NCBI GenBank assembly: GCA_026169575.1
Contig: JAPFCT010000381.1
Location: 1 to 8,590, forward strand
Source of the DNA: Faecalimonas sp.
GTDB lineage: Bacteria > Bacillota_A > Clostridia > Lachnospirales > Lachnospiraceae
DNA length: 8,590 nucleotides
Reading direction: 5' to 3'
The position numbers and the translations under genes are program-made. Of the stretch, positions 1 to 6,249 are shown in pieces (position 1 is the stretch's first letter; each line of letters begins with the position of its first letter). The notes beneath the pieces are model-generated. The model was given only the letters and a program-made list of their open reading frames with translations, did not search any database and was not told the DNA's origin.

Positions 1-1210
1 CAAAATTTCCGGCAATATTTTTCTGACGGTACAGATAATACGGCTCCATCCCCATCCGCGCAGCGCTCTCTGCCGCAAGATCGATCATCGCCTCCATCTG
101 CCGTCCTCTCTCCTCCTGAAGCGCCGCTTCTTTTAATTCCGGCATCTGTGCCAGTCTCGACGCACGCTTGACCGCCAGCGAGTGTACGGTAATGCTGTCC
201 GGGGAAAGCGCCTCGATCTGTCTTAACGTATCTTTGACATCTTCCACGGTCTCCCCCGGAAGTCCGGCGATCAGATCCATGTTGATATTTTCAAACTCCA
301 GTTCTCTTGCCATCGCATAGACGCGGAGAATATCTTCCACAGTATGCTTTCTTCCGATGAGATCCAGTGTCTTCTGCTGCATCGTCTGCGGGTTGATCGA
401 AATACGCGGAATCTTGTGCCGTTTCAACACTTCCAGCTTTTCTCTCGTGATACTGTCCGGACGCCCTGCCTCCACGGTAATTTCTTTGATCTCCTCATAA
501 GAAAAGGTCTCTTCCAGATGTGTCAGTAACCGGTCCAGCTGATCCGCTTCCAATGTAGTCGGTGTTCCCCCGCCGATATAGATCGTATTTAATTTCTTCT
601 CTTTGGAAATCGCTCCCACATAGCTGATTTCCTTGCAGAGCGCATCCAGATATTCGTCCACCCGCTTCTTCCACGCTGCGATCGGATACGAGGTAAACGA
701 ACAATACGCGCAGGTAGTCGGGCAGAACGGGATTCCCACATAGAGACTATATCCGTCTTCATAATCAAGCTGCTCCAGCTGGGCTTTTTCCCGCTTTGCG
801 ATCTCAATCCCGAGCCGTGCTTTCTCCTCACTCATCAGATATTGTTCTACGAGATTTTTCTGGATCTCAGTTTCTTCCATCTGCTCTTCTAACATCTTCA
901 TCGCGATCTTCGTCGGGCGGATCCCCGTTAGGATCCCCCATGCCAGCGTCTTCCCGGAATACGCTGCAAGCTCCTGGTAAATCTTTCGGTCCAGATACTG
1001 CTTTTTCTCCTTTTTTGTCTCATATGGCTCCAGCTCTTCCACTTCCGCGCAGATCCTGCAGGCGTTCTCTTCTCCGCATACCTCCAGCTCCAAAAACAGT
1101 TTTTGTTCCTCATCAATTTCCTGCTCCACTGTCTCATTTGGAAAAAATGCTTTTACAATATGAAATACATCATAAATATAACTTTTATCTTTTATCCGTA
1201 ATCGAATCAT
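1..1210 (-). CDS. hemZ: HemZ-type radical SAM protein (coproporphyrinogen III oxidase-like), 5' part; C-terminus beyond the window
   Basis: Radical SAM enzyme of the HemN/HemZ family, annotated as oxygen-independent coproporphyrinogen III dehydrogenase; this is a cytosolic [4Fe-4S]/S-adenosylmethionine enzyme. About 403 codons are visible, ending in 'YYLYRQKNIAGNF', a hallmark of HemZ; members are usually near 490 residues, so roughly the last 80-90 are off the left edge. The N-terminal ~150 residues form the HemZ-specific extension with 'GILTGIRPTK'. The cluster-binding motif CPTTCAYC puts cysteines at about 163, 167 and 170. It is followed by the SAM-binding 'YIGGGTPT' (211-218), 'VEAGRPDS' (246-253), 'RISINPQT' and 'NMDLIAGLPGE'. 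The ATG at 1210 is the only usable start: an in-frame TGA lies about 40 bases upstream with no other start codon between, and AAGGA sits about 10 bases before the ATG. Family identity is strong. The substrate is uncertain, because many relatives of this host lack a full heme pathway. Confidence 0.93.
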   Translation of the reverse strand, partial: MIRLRIKDKSYIYDVFHIVKAFFPNETVEQEIDEEQKLFLELEVCGEENACRICAEVEELEPYETKKEKKQYLDRKIYQELAAYSGKTLAWGILTGIRPTKIAMKMLEEQMEETEIQKNLVEQYLMSEEKARLGIEIAKREKAQLEQLDYEDGYSLYVGIPFCPTTCAYCSFTSYPIAAWKKRVDEYLDALCKEISYVGAISKEKKLNTIYIGGGTPTTLEADQLDRLLTHLEETFSYEEIKEITVEAGRPDSITREKLEVLKRHKIPRISINPQTMQQKTLDLIGRKHTVEDILRVYAMARELEFENINMDLIAGLPGETVEDVKDTLRQIEALSPDSITVHSLAVKRASRLAQMPELKEAALQEERGRQMEAMIDLAAESAARMGMEPYYLYRQKNIAGNF

Positions 1211-1339
1211 CTTCTTCTCTTCCTTACTTCTTTTCCTATTACACTTTTTTCATCCAATCGTTCGAAAGGGCTGACCCTCATCTTCCTTTTGATCCTCCTC
1301 TCCTCCCCATAACTAAAGCAAAAGGAGATACGATACATT

Positions 1340-1375
1340 GGATAAAGGAAGGACGGGAAAATGCTTCCCCGCCCT
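1340..1375 (-). terminator. Probable intrinsic terminator after the MBL hydrolase gene
   Basis: On the minus strand, AGGGCGGG (1375-1368) pairs with CCCGTCCT (1357-1350), giving an 8-bp GC-rich stem with one G-U pair and a 10-base loop. It is followed by a mixed pyrimidine stretch, TTCCTTTATC, rather than a clean U-run. An alternative pairing inside it (1369-1365 with 1359-1355) is possible. The position, about 85 bases past the hydrolase stop and 140 bases before hemZ, fits the end of the relA-hydrolase transcript. The poor U-tract suggests partial read-through. Confidence 0.45.
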
Positions 1376-1398
1376 CAGTACCTTACATAAAAAACATT

Positions 1399-1443
1399 TT
1401 TTCTGATCCCAGTATGATGCTGCCATCTTTTCAGATCAGAAAA
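1399..1443. repeat. 10-bp perfect inverted repeat with 25-base loop
   Basis: TTTTCTGATC (1399-1408) and GATCAGAAAA (1434-1443) are exact reverse complements. The 1428-1443 side also contains its own near-palindrome (TTTTC-A-GATC-A-GAAAA), so two hairpins compete for the same bases. The loop carries a second imperfect dyad (CAGTATGATGCTG, 1411-1423). On the minus strand the outer stem is followed by AAAAAATGTTTTTT, so it may act as an upstream terminator or 3'-end stabiliser for the hydrolase message. Its function is inferred only. Confidence 0.45.
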
Positions 1444-1460
1444 TTTTCTCTGTTCCCCGC

Positions 1461-2084
1461 TTACGCAAGAAATGGATTTGCTGTCTTTTCCGTCTGAATG
1501 GTCGTCGCCGCCATATGTCCCGGATATACCACTGTATGTTCCGGCAGGACAAGCAGCTTCTCCTTGATCGAACGGATCAGGGTCGCCTCATCCCCGGTCG
1601 GAAGATCACTTCTCCCGATGGAACACCGAAACAGCGTATCCCCGCTGAACAAAATATGCTCGCTCTCTGCGTAATAGCAGCAGCCACCCAGCGTATGCCC
1701 CGGTGTAAACAATACTTCAAATACTGTCCCTGCCGCCTCGATCTTCTGTCCGTCTGTCACATAGACCGCATTTTCAAACACGTACCCGTTTGTGTAAGTC
1801 AGAGAAAGATTGGTCTTTGGGTCTGCGATCAGTTCCTTCTCCGCCTCGTGTACATAGACCGGAACCGGATAATCGTTCAGAAGTGCATCCAGCCCCATGA
1901 TATGGTCAAAATGTCCATGCGTCAGAAGCACCGCCTGAATCTCTAACCCTTCTTCCTTCAGAAACTCTGCCATCTTCTTCGGATATGCTGCCGGGTCAAC
2001 GATCACGGCAGCCTTTGTCTGTTCGTCCCACGCAACATAACAGTTCGTGCTTAATATTCCAGTTAAAAAACGTTCTACTTTCAT
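1461..2084 (-). CDS. Metallo-beta-lactamase-fold hydrolase, glyoxalase II-like (GloB/YcbL group)
   Basis: Small cytosolic zinc hydrolase of 207 residues, the usual size for short single-domain GloB/YcbL relatives. Every metal-binding motif is present (numbering from the ATG): THGHFDH with H56, H58, D60 and H61; 'PGHT' with H130; 'SGDTLF' with D149; and 'YPGH' with H190. The ending 'TTIQTEKTANPF' is typical of the group. Members hydrolyse S-lactoylglutathione or related thioesters, but the host may lack glutathione, so the true substrate is unknown. A GTG lies directly before the ATG at 2084 and could serve as an alternative start. Neither has a good ribosome-binding site, and the gene begins 9 bases after the relA stop, so translational coupling to relA is likely. 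In many Firmicutes dtd (D-aminoacyl-tRNA deacylase) follows relA; here this gene takes that place. Confidence 0.92.
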   Translation of the reverse strand: MKVERFLTGILSTNCYVAWDEQTKAAVIVDPAAYPKKMAEFLKEEGLEIQAVLLTHGHFDHIMGLDALLNDYPVPVYVHEAEKELIADPKTNLSLTYTNGYVFENAVYVTDGQKIEAAGTVFEVLFTPGHTLGGCCYYAESEHILFSGDTLFRCSIGRSDLPTGDEATLIRSIKEKLLVLPEHTVVYPGHMAATTIQTEKTANPFLA

Positions 2085-2093
2085 CACTTCTTG

Positions 2094-4397
2094 TTACCCC
2101 ACACTACGTTCTATATCGATCACGCCTTCTAACTGACGCATCTTTTCAATCAGTCTTGCCAGTTCCTCCCGGCCGCGCACAATGAATCCCATCTCTACCG
2201 TCGCAGTTCCCTGCTTACTTGTCCGCACATTCATGGACTTGACATCGATCTTATTCTCCGTAAAGATCTTTGAAATCTCCATCAGCATCCCCTGACGGTC
2301 TGTCGCATACATCTTGATTTCCGCCATATACTGTCCGCTGGAGGCGTCATTTTCCGTCTGCTCCCACTCTGCATCAATCAGCCGTGCGCGCTCTGCATTG
2401 GACAGATGAAGAATATTGACACAGTCTGTCCGGTGGATGGACATTCCTCTTCCTCGCGTCACAAATCCAACGATCTCATCTCCCGGCACCGGATTGCAGC
2501 ATCTAGAAAACCGGACTGCGATGTCATCGATCCCTTTTACGACAATGCCGCTCTTTGATTTTGCGATATGTACTTTATGTTTCGATGCCTCCGATACTTT
2601 CTCGAGGATCGTCTCATCTGTGATCTCTTCCTTGTGATCCTTCTGATACTCCTCCACAAGCCGGTTTACGATCTGTCCCTCTTTCAGTCCGCCGTGTCCC
2701 AGAGCAGCAAGCACTGCATCCCAGTCGCGGAATCCATATTTCTTCTGCACGACCTGCATATATTTCGGCTTTGTCAGATCGCTCATCACAAGTGATTTTG
2801 CCTTGCAGTAAGCCTGGAGCATCTCTTTTCCGCGGATGATATTCTCCTCTTTGAATTCCTTCTTGAACCACTGATTGATCTTGTTCTTCGCCTGCGTACT
2901 CTTGACGATCGACAGCCAGTCACGGCTCGGTCCCTTGGAATTCTGAGAAGTCAGGATCTCGATGCGGTCTCCGTTCTGGATCTTATAATCGATCGTGACA
3001 AGCTTTCCATTCACTCTCGCCCCAACCATCTTGTTGCCGACTGCCGAGTGGATCGCATAGGCGAAATCAATCGGTGTGGAACCATTTGGAAGGTTCTTCA
3101 CATCTCCGTTCGGCGTAAAGCAGTAGACATCCTCCGCAAACAGATCCAGACCACCTTTTAACAGACTTAAAAATTCACGGTTATCTGTGTTCTGCTGCCA
3201 CTCCAGAATCTGTCTGAGCCAGCTTAATTTCTCCTCTTCCTGCATGGCGATATTCTTCTTGCCATCGCCGCTCTCCTTATACTTCCAGTGTGCCGCGATA
3301 CCATACTCTGCCGTCTTGTGCATCTCCTTCGTCCGGATCTGGATCTCAAACGGCTGTCCAGAAGGTCCCATCAGTGTCGTATGTAAAGACTGGTACATAT
3401 TTGCCTTCGGCATCGCAATATAATCTTTAAATCTTCCCGGAATCGGTGTGTACATCTCGTGGATCACACCGAGTGCGGCATAGCAGTCCTTGACCGTATC
3501 TACAATGATACGGACTGCAAACAGGTCATAGACCTGATCTACAGTCTTGTCCTGATTGACCATCTTCTTATAGATACTGAAGAAATGCTTCACCCTGCCA
3601 TAGACTTCTGCCTGAATGTCCGCATTCTTCATATGGCTTGCCACCTCATCCACGATCTGCTGTACAAATTCCTCCCGCTCTGTCTTCCGGTCATTAATCT
3701 GCTTCACAAGATCGTAGAATACTTCCGGCTGATAATACTTCAGCGCCAGATCGTCCAGCTCTTTCTTGATCTTGGAAATTCCAAGCCGCTGTGCGATCGG
3801 AGCATAGATATCCATCGTCTCTCTCGCCTTCTCCTTCTGCTTGTGCGGCGGCCAGAACTGTGCCGTGCGCATATTGTGCAGACGGTCTGCCAGCTTGACA
3901 ATGATCACGCGGATATCCTTGGACATCGCAAGGAACATCTTCCTTAAATTCTCTGCCTGCAGCTCCATCTTGTCGACATCTTTTGAATAAGACAATTGTC
4001 CAAGCTTTGTGACTCCCTCTACGAGAAGCGCTACCTCCGCACCAAATTCTCTCTCGATATCATCCCGTGTCATGACCGTATCTTCCACTGCATCATGCAG
4101 GATCCCCGCAACGATCGTCTCTTTGTCCATCTCAAGATCTGCCAGTATGATCCCCACCCAGAGCGGATGGATGATATACGGTTCCCCCGACTTTCTCTTC
4201 TGTCCTTCGTGCGCCTGCTTTGCAATCTTATACGCCTTCTCAATCATAGAAATATCTGCCGACGGATGGTACTGTCTCACACGCCTGATTAATGACTGAT
4301 ACAACAGTTCTGGATCTTGATAGTCTTCCGGCTCCTTGACCGCGTGGCCGTCCACCATCTTAAATTCTTTTGGTCTGATTTCCAGTGTTTCTGACAT
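2094..4397 (-). CDS. relA: Bifunctional (p)ppGpp synthetase/hydrolase (Rel)
   Basis: Long RelA/SpoT homologue that makes and degrades the alarmone (p)ppGpp, the cytosolic signal of the stringent response; 767 residues, near the usual 730-770. Domains in order: an HD hydrolase with H77 ('IIHP'), HD 101-102, ED 105-106 and 'LADRLHN' with D171; a synthetase with 'YDLFAVRIIVD', 'GRFKDYIAMPK' and 'FEIQIRT'; a TGS domain (~425-485); a conserved Cys/His region with CC 633-634, H655 and C659; and a C-terminal ACT domain (~691-765). The RFKD motif (322-325) is the RxKD form found in bifunctional Rel enzymes, unlike the ExDD of mono-functional RelA, and the hydrolase residues are intact, so both activities are expected. 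I chose the ATG at 4397 rather than the one at 4418 because AAGGAGG sits exactly 8 bases before it. The gene has its own promoter, and the hydrolase follows after 9 bases. apt, the common upstream neighbour, is absent. Confidence 0.97.
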   Translation of the reverse strand: MSETLEIRPKEFKMVDGHAVKEPEDYQDPELLYQSLIRRVRQYHPSADISMIEKAYKIAKQAHEGQKRKSGEPYIIHPLWVGIILADLEMDKETIVAGILHDAVEDTVMTRDDIEREFGAEVALLVEGVTKLGQLSYSKDVDKMELQAENLRKMFLAMSKDIRVIIVKLADRLHNMRTAQFWPPHKQKEKARETMDIYAPIAQRLGISKIKKELDDLALKYYQPEVFYDLVKQINDRKTEREEFVQQIVDEVASHMKNADIQAEVYGRVKHFFSIYKKMVNQDKTVDQVYDLFAVRIIVDTVKDCYAALGVIHEMYTPIPGRFKDYIAMPKANMYQSLHTTLMGPSGQPFEIQIRTKEMHKTAEYGIAAHWKYKESGDGKKNIAMQEEEKLSWLRQILEWQQNTDNREFLSLLKGGLDLFAEDVYCFTPNGDVKNLPNGSTPIDFAYAIHSAVGNKMVGARVNGKLVTIDYKIQNGDRIEILTSQNSKGPSRDWLSIVKSTQAKNKINQWFKKEFKEENIIRGKEMLQAYCKAKSLVMSDLTKPKYMQVVQKKYGFRDWDAVLAALGHGGLKEGQIVNRLVEEYQKDHKEEITDETILEKVSEASKHKVHIAKSKSGIVVKGIDDIAVRFSRCCNPVPGDEIVGFVTRGRGMSIHRTDCVNILHLSNAERARLIDAEWEQTENDASSGQYMAEIKMYATDRQGMLMEISKIFTENKIDVKSMNVRTSKQGTATVEMGFIVRGREELARLIEKMRQLEGVIDIERSVG

Positions 4398-4405
4398 CTC
4401 GATCC

Positions 4406-4412
4406 CCTCCTT
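4406..4412 (-). promoter_or_regulatory. Strong ribosome-binding site that sets the relA start
   Basis: AAGGAGG on the minus strand, 8 bases before the ATG at 4397. The in-frame ATG at 4418 lies upstream of this site and has no comparable site of its own, which argues for the 767-residue protein. Confidence 0.85.
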
Positions 4413-4438
4413 CTCCATTGCTTCAAACGATATTTTTT

Positions 4439-4467
4439 AGTATAACACTTTTTTTGCTTTGAAACAA
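4439..4467 (-). promoter_or_regulatory. Predicted sigma-A promoter for relA, extended -10
   Basis: The -35 box is TTGTTT (4467-4462) and the -10 box is TATACT (4444-4439), separated by exactly 17 bases. A TGn (TGTTATACT) immediately upstream of the -10 makes it an extended -10 promoter. The spacer is A-rich. Transcription should begin near 4432, giving a leader of about 35 bases that contains the ribosome-binding site. The whole promoter lies in the 78-bp recJ-relA gap, so relA and the hydrolase can be expressed independently of recJ. No operator or attenuator is visible. Confidence 0.72.
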
Positions 4468-4475
4468 CATTTATA

Positions 4476-6191
4476 TCATCGGTAATTTTGTATCACGATC
4501 TGAAGTGTCTTCTGCCCGCGGAATTCGTTGATGGACGGATAATAGGTTGCCGTAATCCTTCCGCCTGCCTGCCGGATCTGTTCCAGGCAAGTCTGCGCCT
4601 CCCCGAAATAGATCGCATCCATCACAGTTCCTCCGGAATCTTTCACCTGCATCTTCAGTACGTTCTGATTCTTCCCGAGAATTCTGCTGTTTAAGACAAG
4701 CATATCCTTTTCTACAAATACCGGTTTTGTATTCCCTTTTCCAAACGGCTCAAGCAGTTCCAGCTCTTCCACCAGTTCCTCTGTCACATACCTGAGCGGC
4801 ATCTGCATATCGATCGATACTTTCTCGCAGAAATCTTCTTCGGTCAGCACCGTCTTCTCATTCAACTGTCTGCGGAACGCTTCGATATTTTCTTCCGGAA
4901 GCGATAAGCCCGCCGCCATCTTATGCCCTCCAAACTTCGTAAACAGCGCTTTGCATTTGCTCATCTCCTCGTACATATCGTAGCTTTCGATCGATCTGCC
5001 GGAGCCTTTTGCTCCCTGCTCTGCTTTCGTAAGGATAAATACCGGTTTGTGATACCGCTCTCTGATCCTTCCTGCAATGATTCCCGCAAGGCTCTCATGG
5101 CAGTCCGGAAGGAAGATCACAAGCACTTTATCTGCGCCGAGCGCTGTTGTCTCCACAAGTTTTGCCGCCTCCTCAACACCTTCCTGCGTCATCTCCTTTC
5201 TGCTGTCATTCAACGCTTTCAGATCTCCTGCAAGAATATCTGCTTCCCGCTTGTTTTTCGCGCGCAGAAGTTCCAGCGCCCGTTTTGCCGTGTCCAGTCT
5301 TCCTCCCGCATTCAGACATGGACCGATCACAAATCCGATATGGTACGCCGACAGATGTTCCCGGTCAACTCCGGTACATTCGATCAAAGCATCCAGGCCG
5401 AAATTTTTCGTACACTTTAACATCTCCAGCCCCTGCTTCACAAAAATACGGTTTTCCCCGACCAGATCCATCACGTCTCCTACCGTTGCGATCGCCACAT
5501 TCTCCATCAGATAGTCCACGTCCTCCACATCCTGCCCCATCACATTGAAGAGCGTCTCGACCAGCTTATAAGCCACCGCCGCCCCGCACAGAGAGGAAAA
5601 TGGATACTCACAGTCGATCCGCTTCGGATCGACAACTGCATCTGCCGGAGGAAGCTGGTAGACTTTTTCTCCGTTTCTCTCCTCATACGGGATTTCATGG
5701 TGATCTGTGACAATGACCGTCATTCCCATCTCTTTCGCATAGGCAATTTCCTCTGCCGCCGCAATTCCATTGTCACAAGTGATGATCGTATCAATCCCTG
5801 CCTCCAGCGCACGATTGATCAGTTCCTGATTCAGTCCGTATCCATCTTTCATCCGGTCCGGGATATCGCTGTCCACCACTCCGCCCAGTTTTTCCATCCC
5901 TTCCAGTAAAATATAAGTTGCATTGACACCGTCGATATCATAATCTCCGATCACCCGGATCCGCTTCTTCTCCCGGATCTTCTCACTTAAGATCTCCACC
6001 GCCCGGTCCATATCTTTCATCAGGATCCCGTCATGAAGTTCTGCGATCGTCCCATGCAGATAGAGTCTGATCTCTTCCTCATCTATGATTTCCCGGTTCC
6101 GGATCAGTCTCGCAAGAACCGGACTGATATGAAATTTCTGTGCAATCTCCTGGAACGGAGCGCCTTTCCGCATAATAAACCATTTTTCCAT
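4476..6191 (-). CDS. recJ: Single-stranded-DNA-specific 5'-3' exonuclease RecJ
   Basis: DHH/DHHA1-family Mn-dependent exonuclease that resects 5' ends of single-stranded DNA in recombination and mismatch or base-excision repair; 571 residues, close to the compact RecJ core and shorter than the ~780-residue Bacillus form. Motifs in order: I, 'DYDIDG' (83-88); II, 'CDNG' (139-142); III, 'TDHHE' (162-166); IV, 'GDVMDL' (238-243, D239); 'NAGGRLD' (294-300); V, 'CHESLAGIIAGR' (364-375); VI, 'GSGRS' (396-400); VII, 'GGHKMAAGLSL' (421-431). A C-terminal OB-like domain (~455-570) includes 'LLEPFGKGN'. All metal-binding positions I recognise are intact. The ATG at 6191 has GAGGTAG a few bases upstream. 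The gene begins just after the secDF terminator, so it depends on read-through or on a promoter I cannot see; no recJ terminator is apparent before the relA promoter. Confidence 0.96.
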   Translation of the reverse strand: MEKWFIMRKGAPFQEIAQKFHISPVLARLIRNREIIDEEEIRLYLHGTIAELHDGILMKDMDRAVEILSEKIREKKRIRVIGDYDIDGVNATYILLEGMEKLGGVVDSDIPDRMKDGYGLNQELINRALEAGIDTIITCDNGIAAAEEIAYAKEMGMTVIVTDHHEIPYEERNGEKVYQLPPADAVVDPKRIDCEYPFSSLCGAAVAYKLVETLFNVMGQDVEDVDYLMENVAIATVGDVMDLVGENRIFVKQGLEMLKCTKNFGLDALIECTGVDREHLSAYHIGFVIGPCLNAGGRLDTAKRALELLRAKNKREADILAGDLKALNDSRKEMTQEGVEEAAKLVETTALGADKVLVIFLPDCHESLAGIIAGRIRERYHKPVFILTKAEQGAKGSGRSIESYDMYEEMSKCKALFTKFGGHKMAAGLSLPEENIEAFRRQLNEKTVLTEEDFCEKVSIDMQMPLRYVTEELVEELELLEPFGKGNTKPVFVEKDMLVLNSRILGKNQNVLKMQVKDSGGTVMDAIYFGEAQTCLEQIRQAGGRITATYYPSINEFRGQKTLQIVIQNYR

Positions 6192-6205
6192 AATCTACCT
6201 CATGC

Positions 6206-6245
6206 AAAACAGGAGCAGAAGAACTTCCTCGTTCTCCCGCCCCTG
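6206..6245 (-). terminator. Rho-independent terminator or attenuator between secDF and recJ
   Basis: On the minus strand, CAGGGGCGGGAGAAC (6245-6231) pairs over all 15 positions with GTTCTTCTGCTCCTG (6224-6210) around the 6-base loop GAGGAA. Twelve pairs are Watson-Crick and three are G-U. The same positions on the plus strand would be A-C mismatches, so the structure is built for minus-strand RNA. It is followed by UUUU then GC, a short U-tract that may allow some read-through into recJ. It begins 4 bases after the secDF stop codon. Confidence 0.78.
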
Positions 6246-6249
6246 GCTT

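Larger units (their letters stand above)
1211..1460. other. 250-bp gap between the MBL hydrolase and hemZ, with hairpins but no established gene
   Basis: This is the only long non-coding stretch in the window. Reading the minus strand from the hydrolase stop towards hemZ, it holds a 10-bp perfect inverted repeat (1434-1443 with 1399-1408). Next comes a GC-rich hairpin that looks like a terminator (1375-1350). After that is a purine-rich, AGGA-rich leader running up to hemZ. A 24-codon open frame (1281-1207) overlaps the hemZ start but is unsupported by homology that I recognise. I could not find a convincing -35/-10 pair for hemZ; the best was TTCGAA and TGTAAT with a 17-base spacer, which is too weak to call. 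Confidence 0.6.

Noticed and set aside
495..1137. Short minus-strand frames within hemZ
   Set aside because: They are out of frame with HemZ, whose reading frame is unbroken and carries every motif.
1211..1260. Possible -10 (TGTAAT) for hemZ
   Set aside because: The best -35 at correct spacing matches only about half of the consensus, and transcription would start almost on the ribosome-binding site.
796..1497. 233-codon plus-strand open frame across the hemZ start and the intergenic gap
   Set aside because: Ser/Pro-rich translation with no recognisable domain; over half lies antisense to conserved HemZ coding sequence and the rest crosses hairpins.
1515..1946. 143-codon plus-strand frame inside the hydrolase gene
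   Set aside because: Antisense to a gene with all zinc motifs; no family signature or ribosome-binding site.
3459..3947. 162-codon plus-strand frame inside relA
   Set aside because: Antisense shadow of the conserved hydrolase/synthetase region; Leu/Ile/His-rich translation with no domain.
4416..4418. Upstream ATG as the relA start (774 residues)
   Set aside because: It lies before the AAGGAGG site that is ideally spaced for the ATG at 4397, and the 7 extra residues would be encoded by the ribosome-binding site itself.
4923..5548. Three overlapping plus-strand frames inside recJ
   Set aside because: They overlap one another in all three plus frames and run antisense to conserved RecJ motifs; typical shadows.
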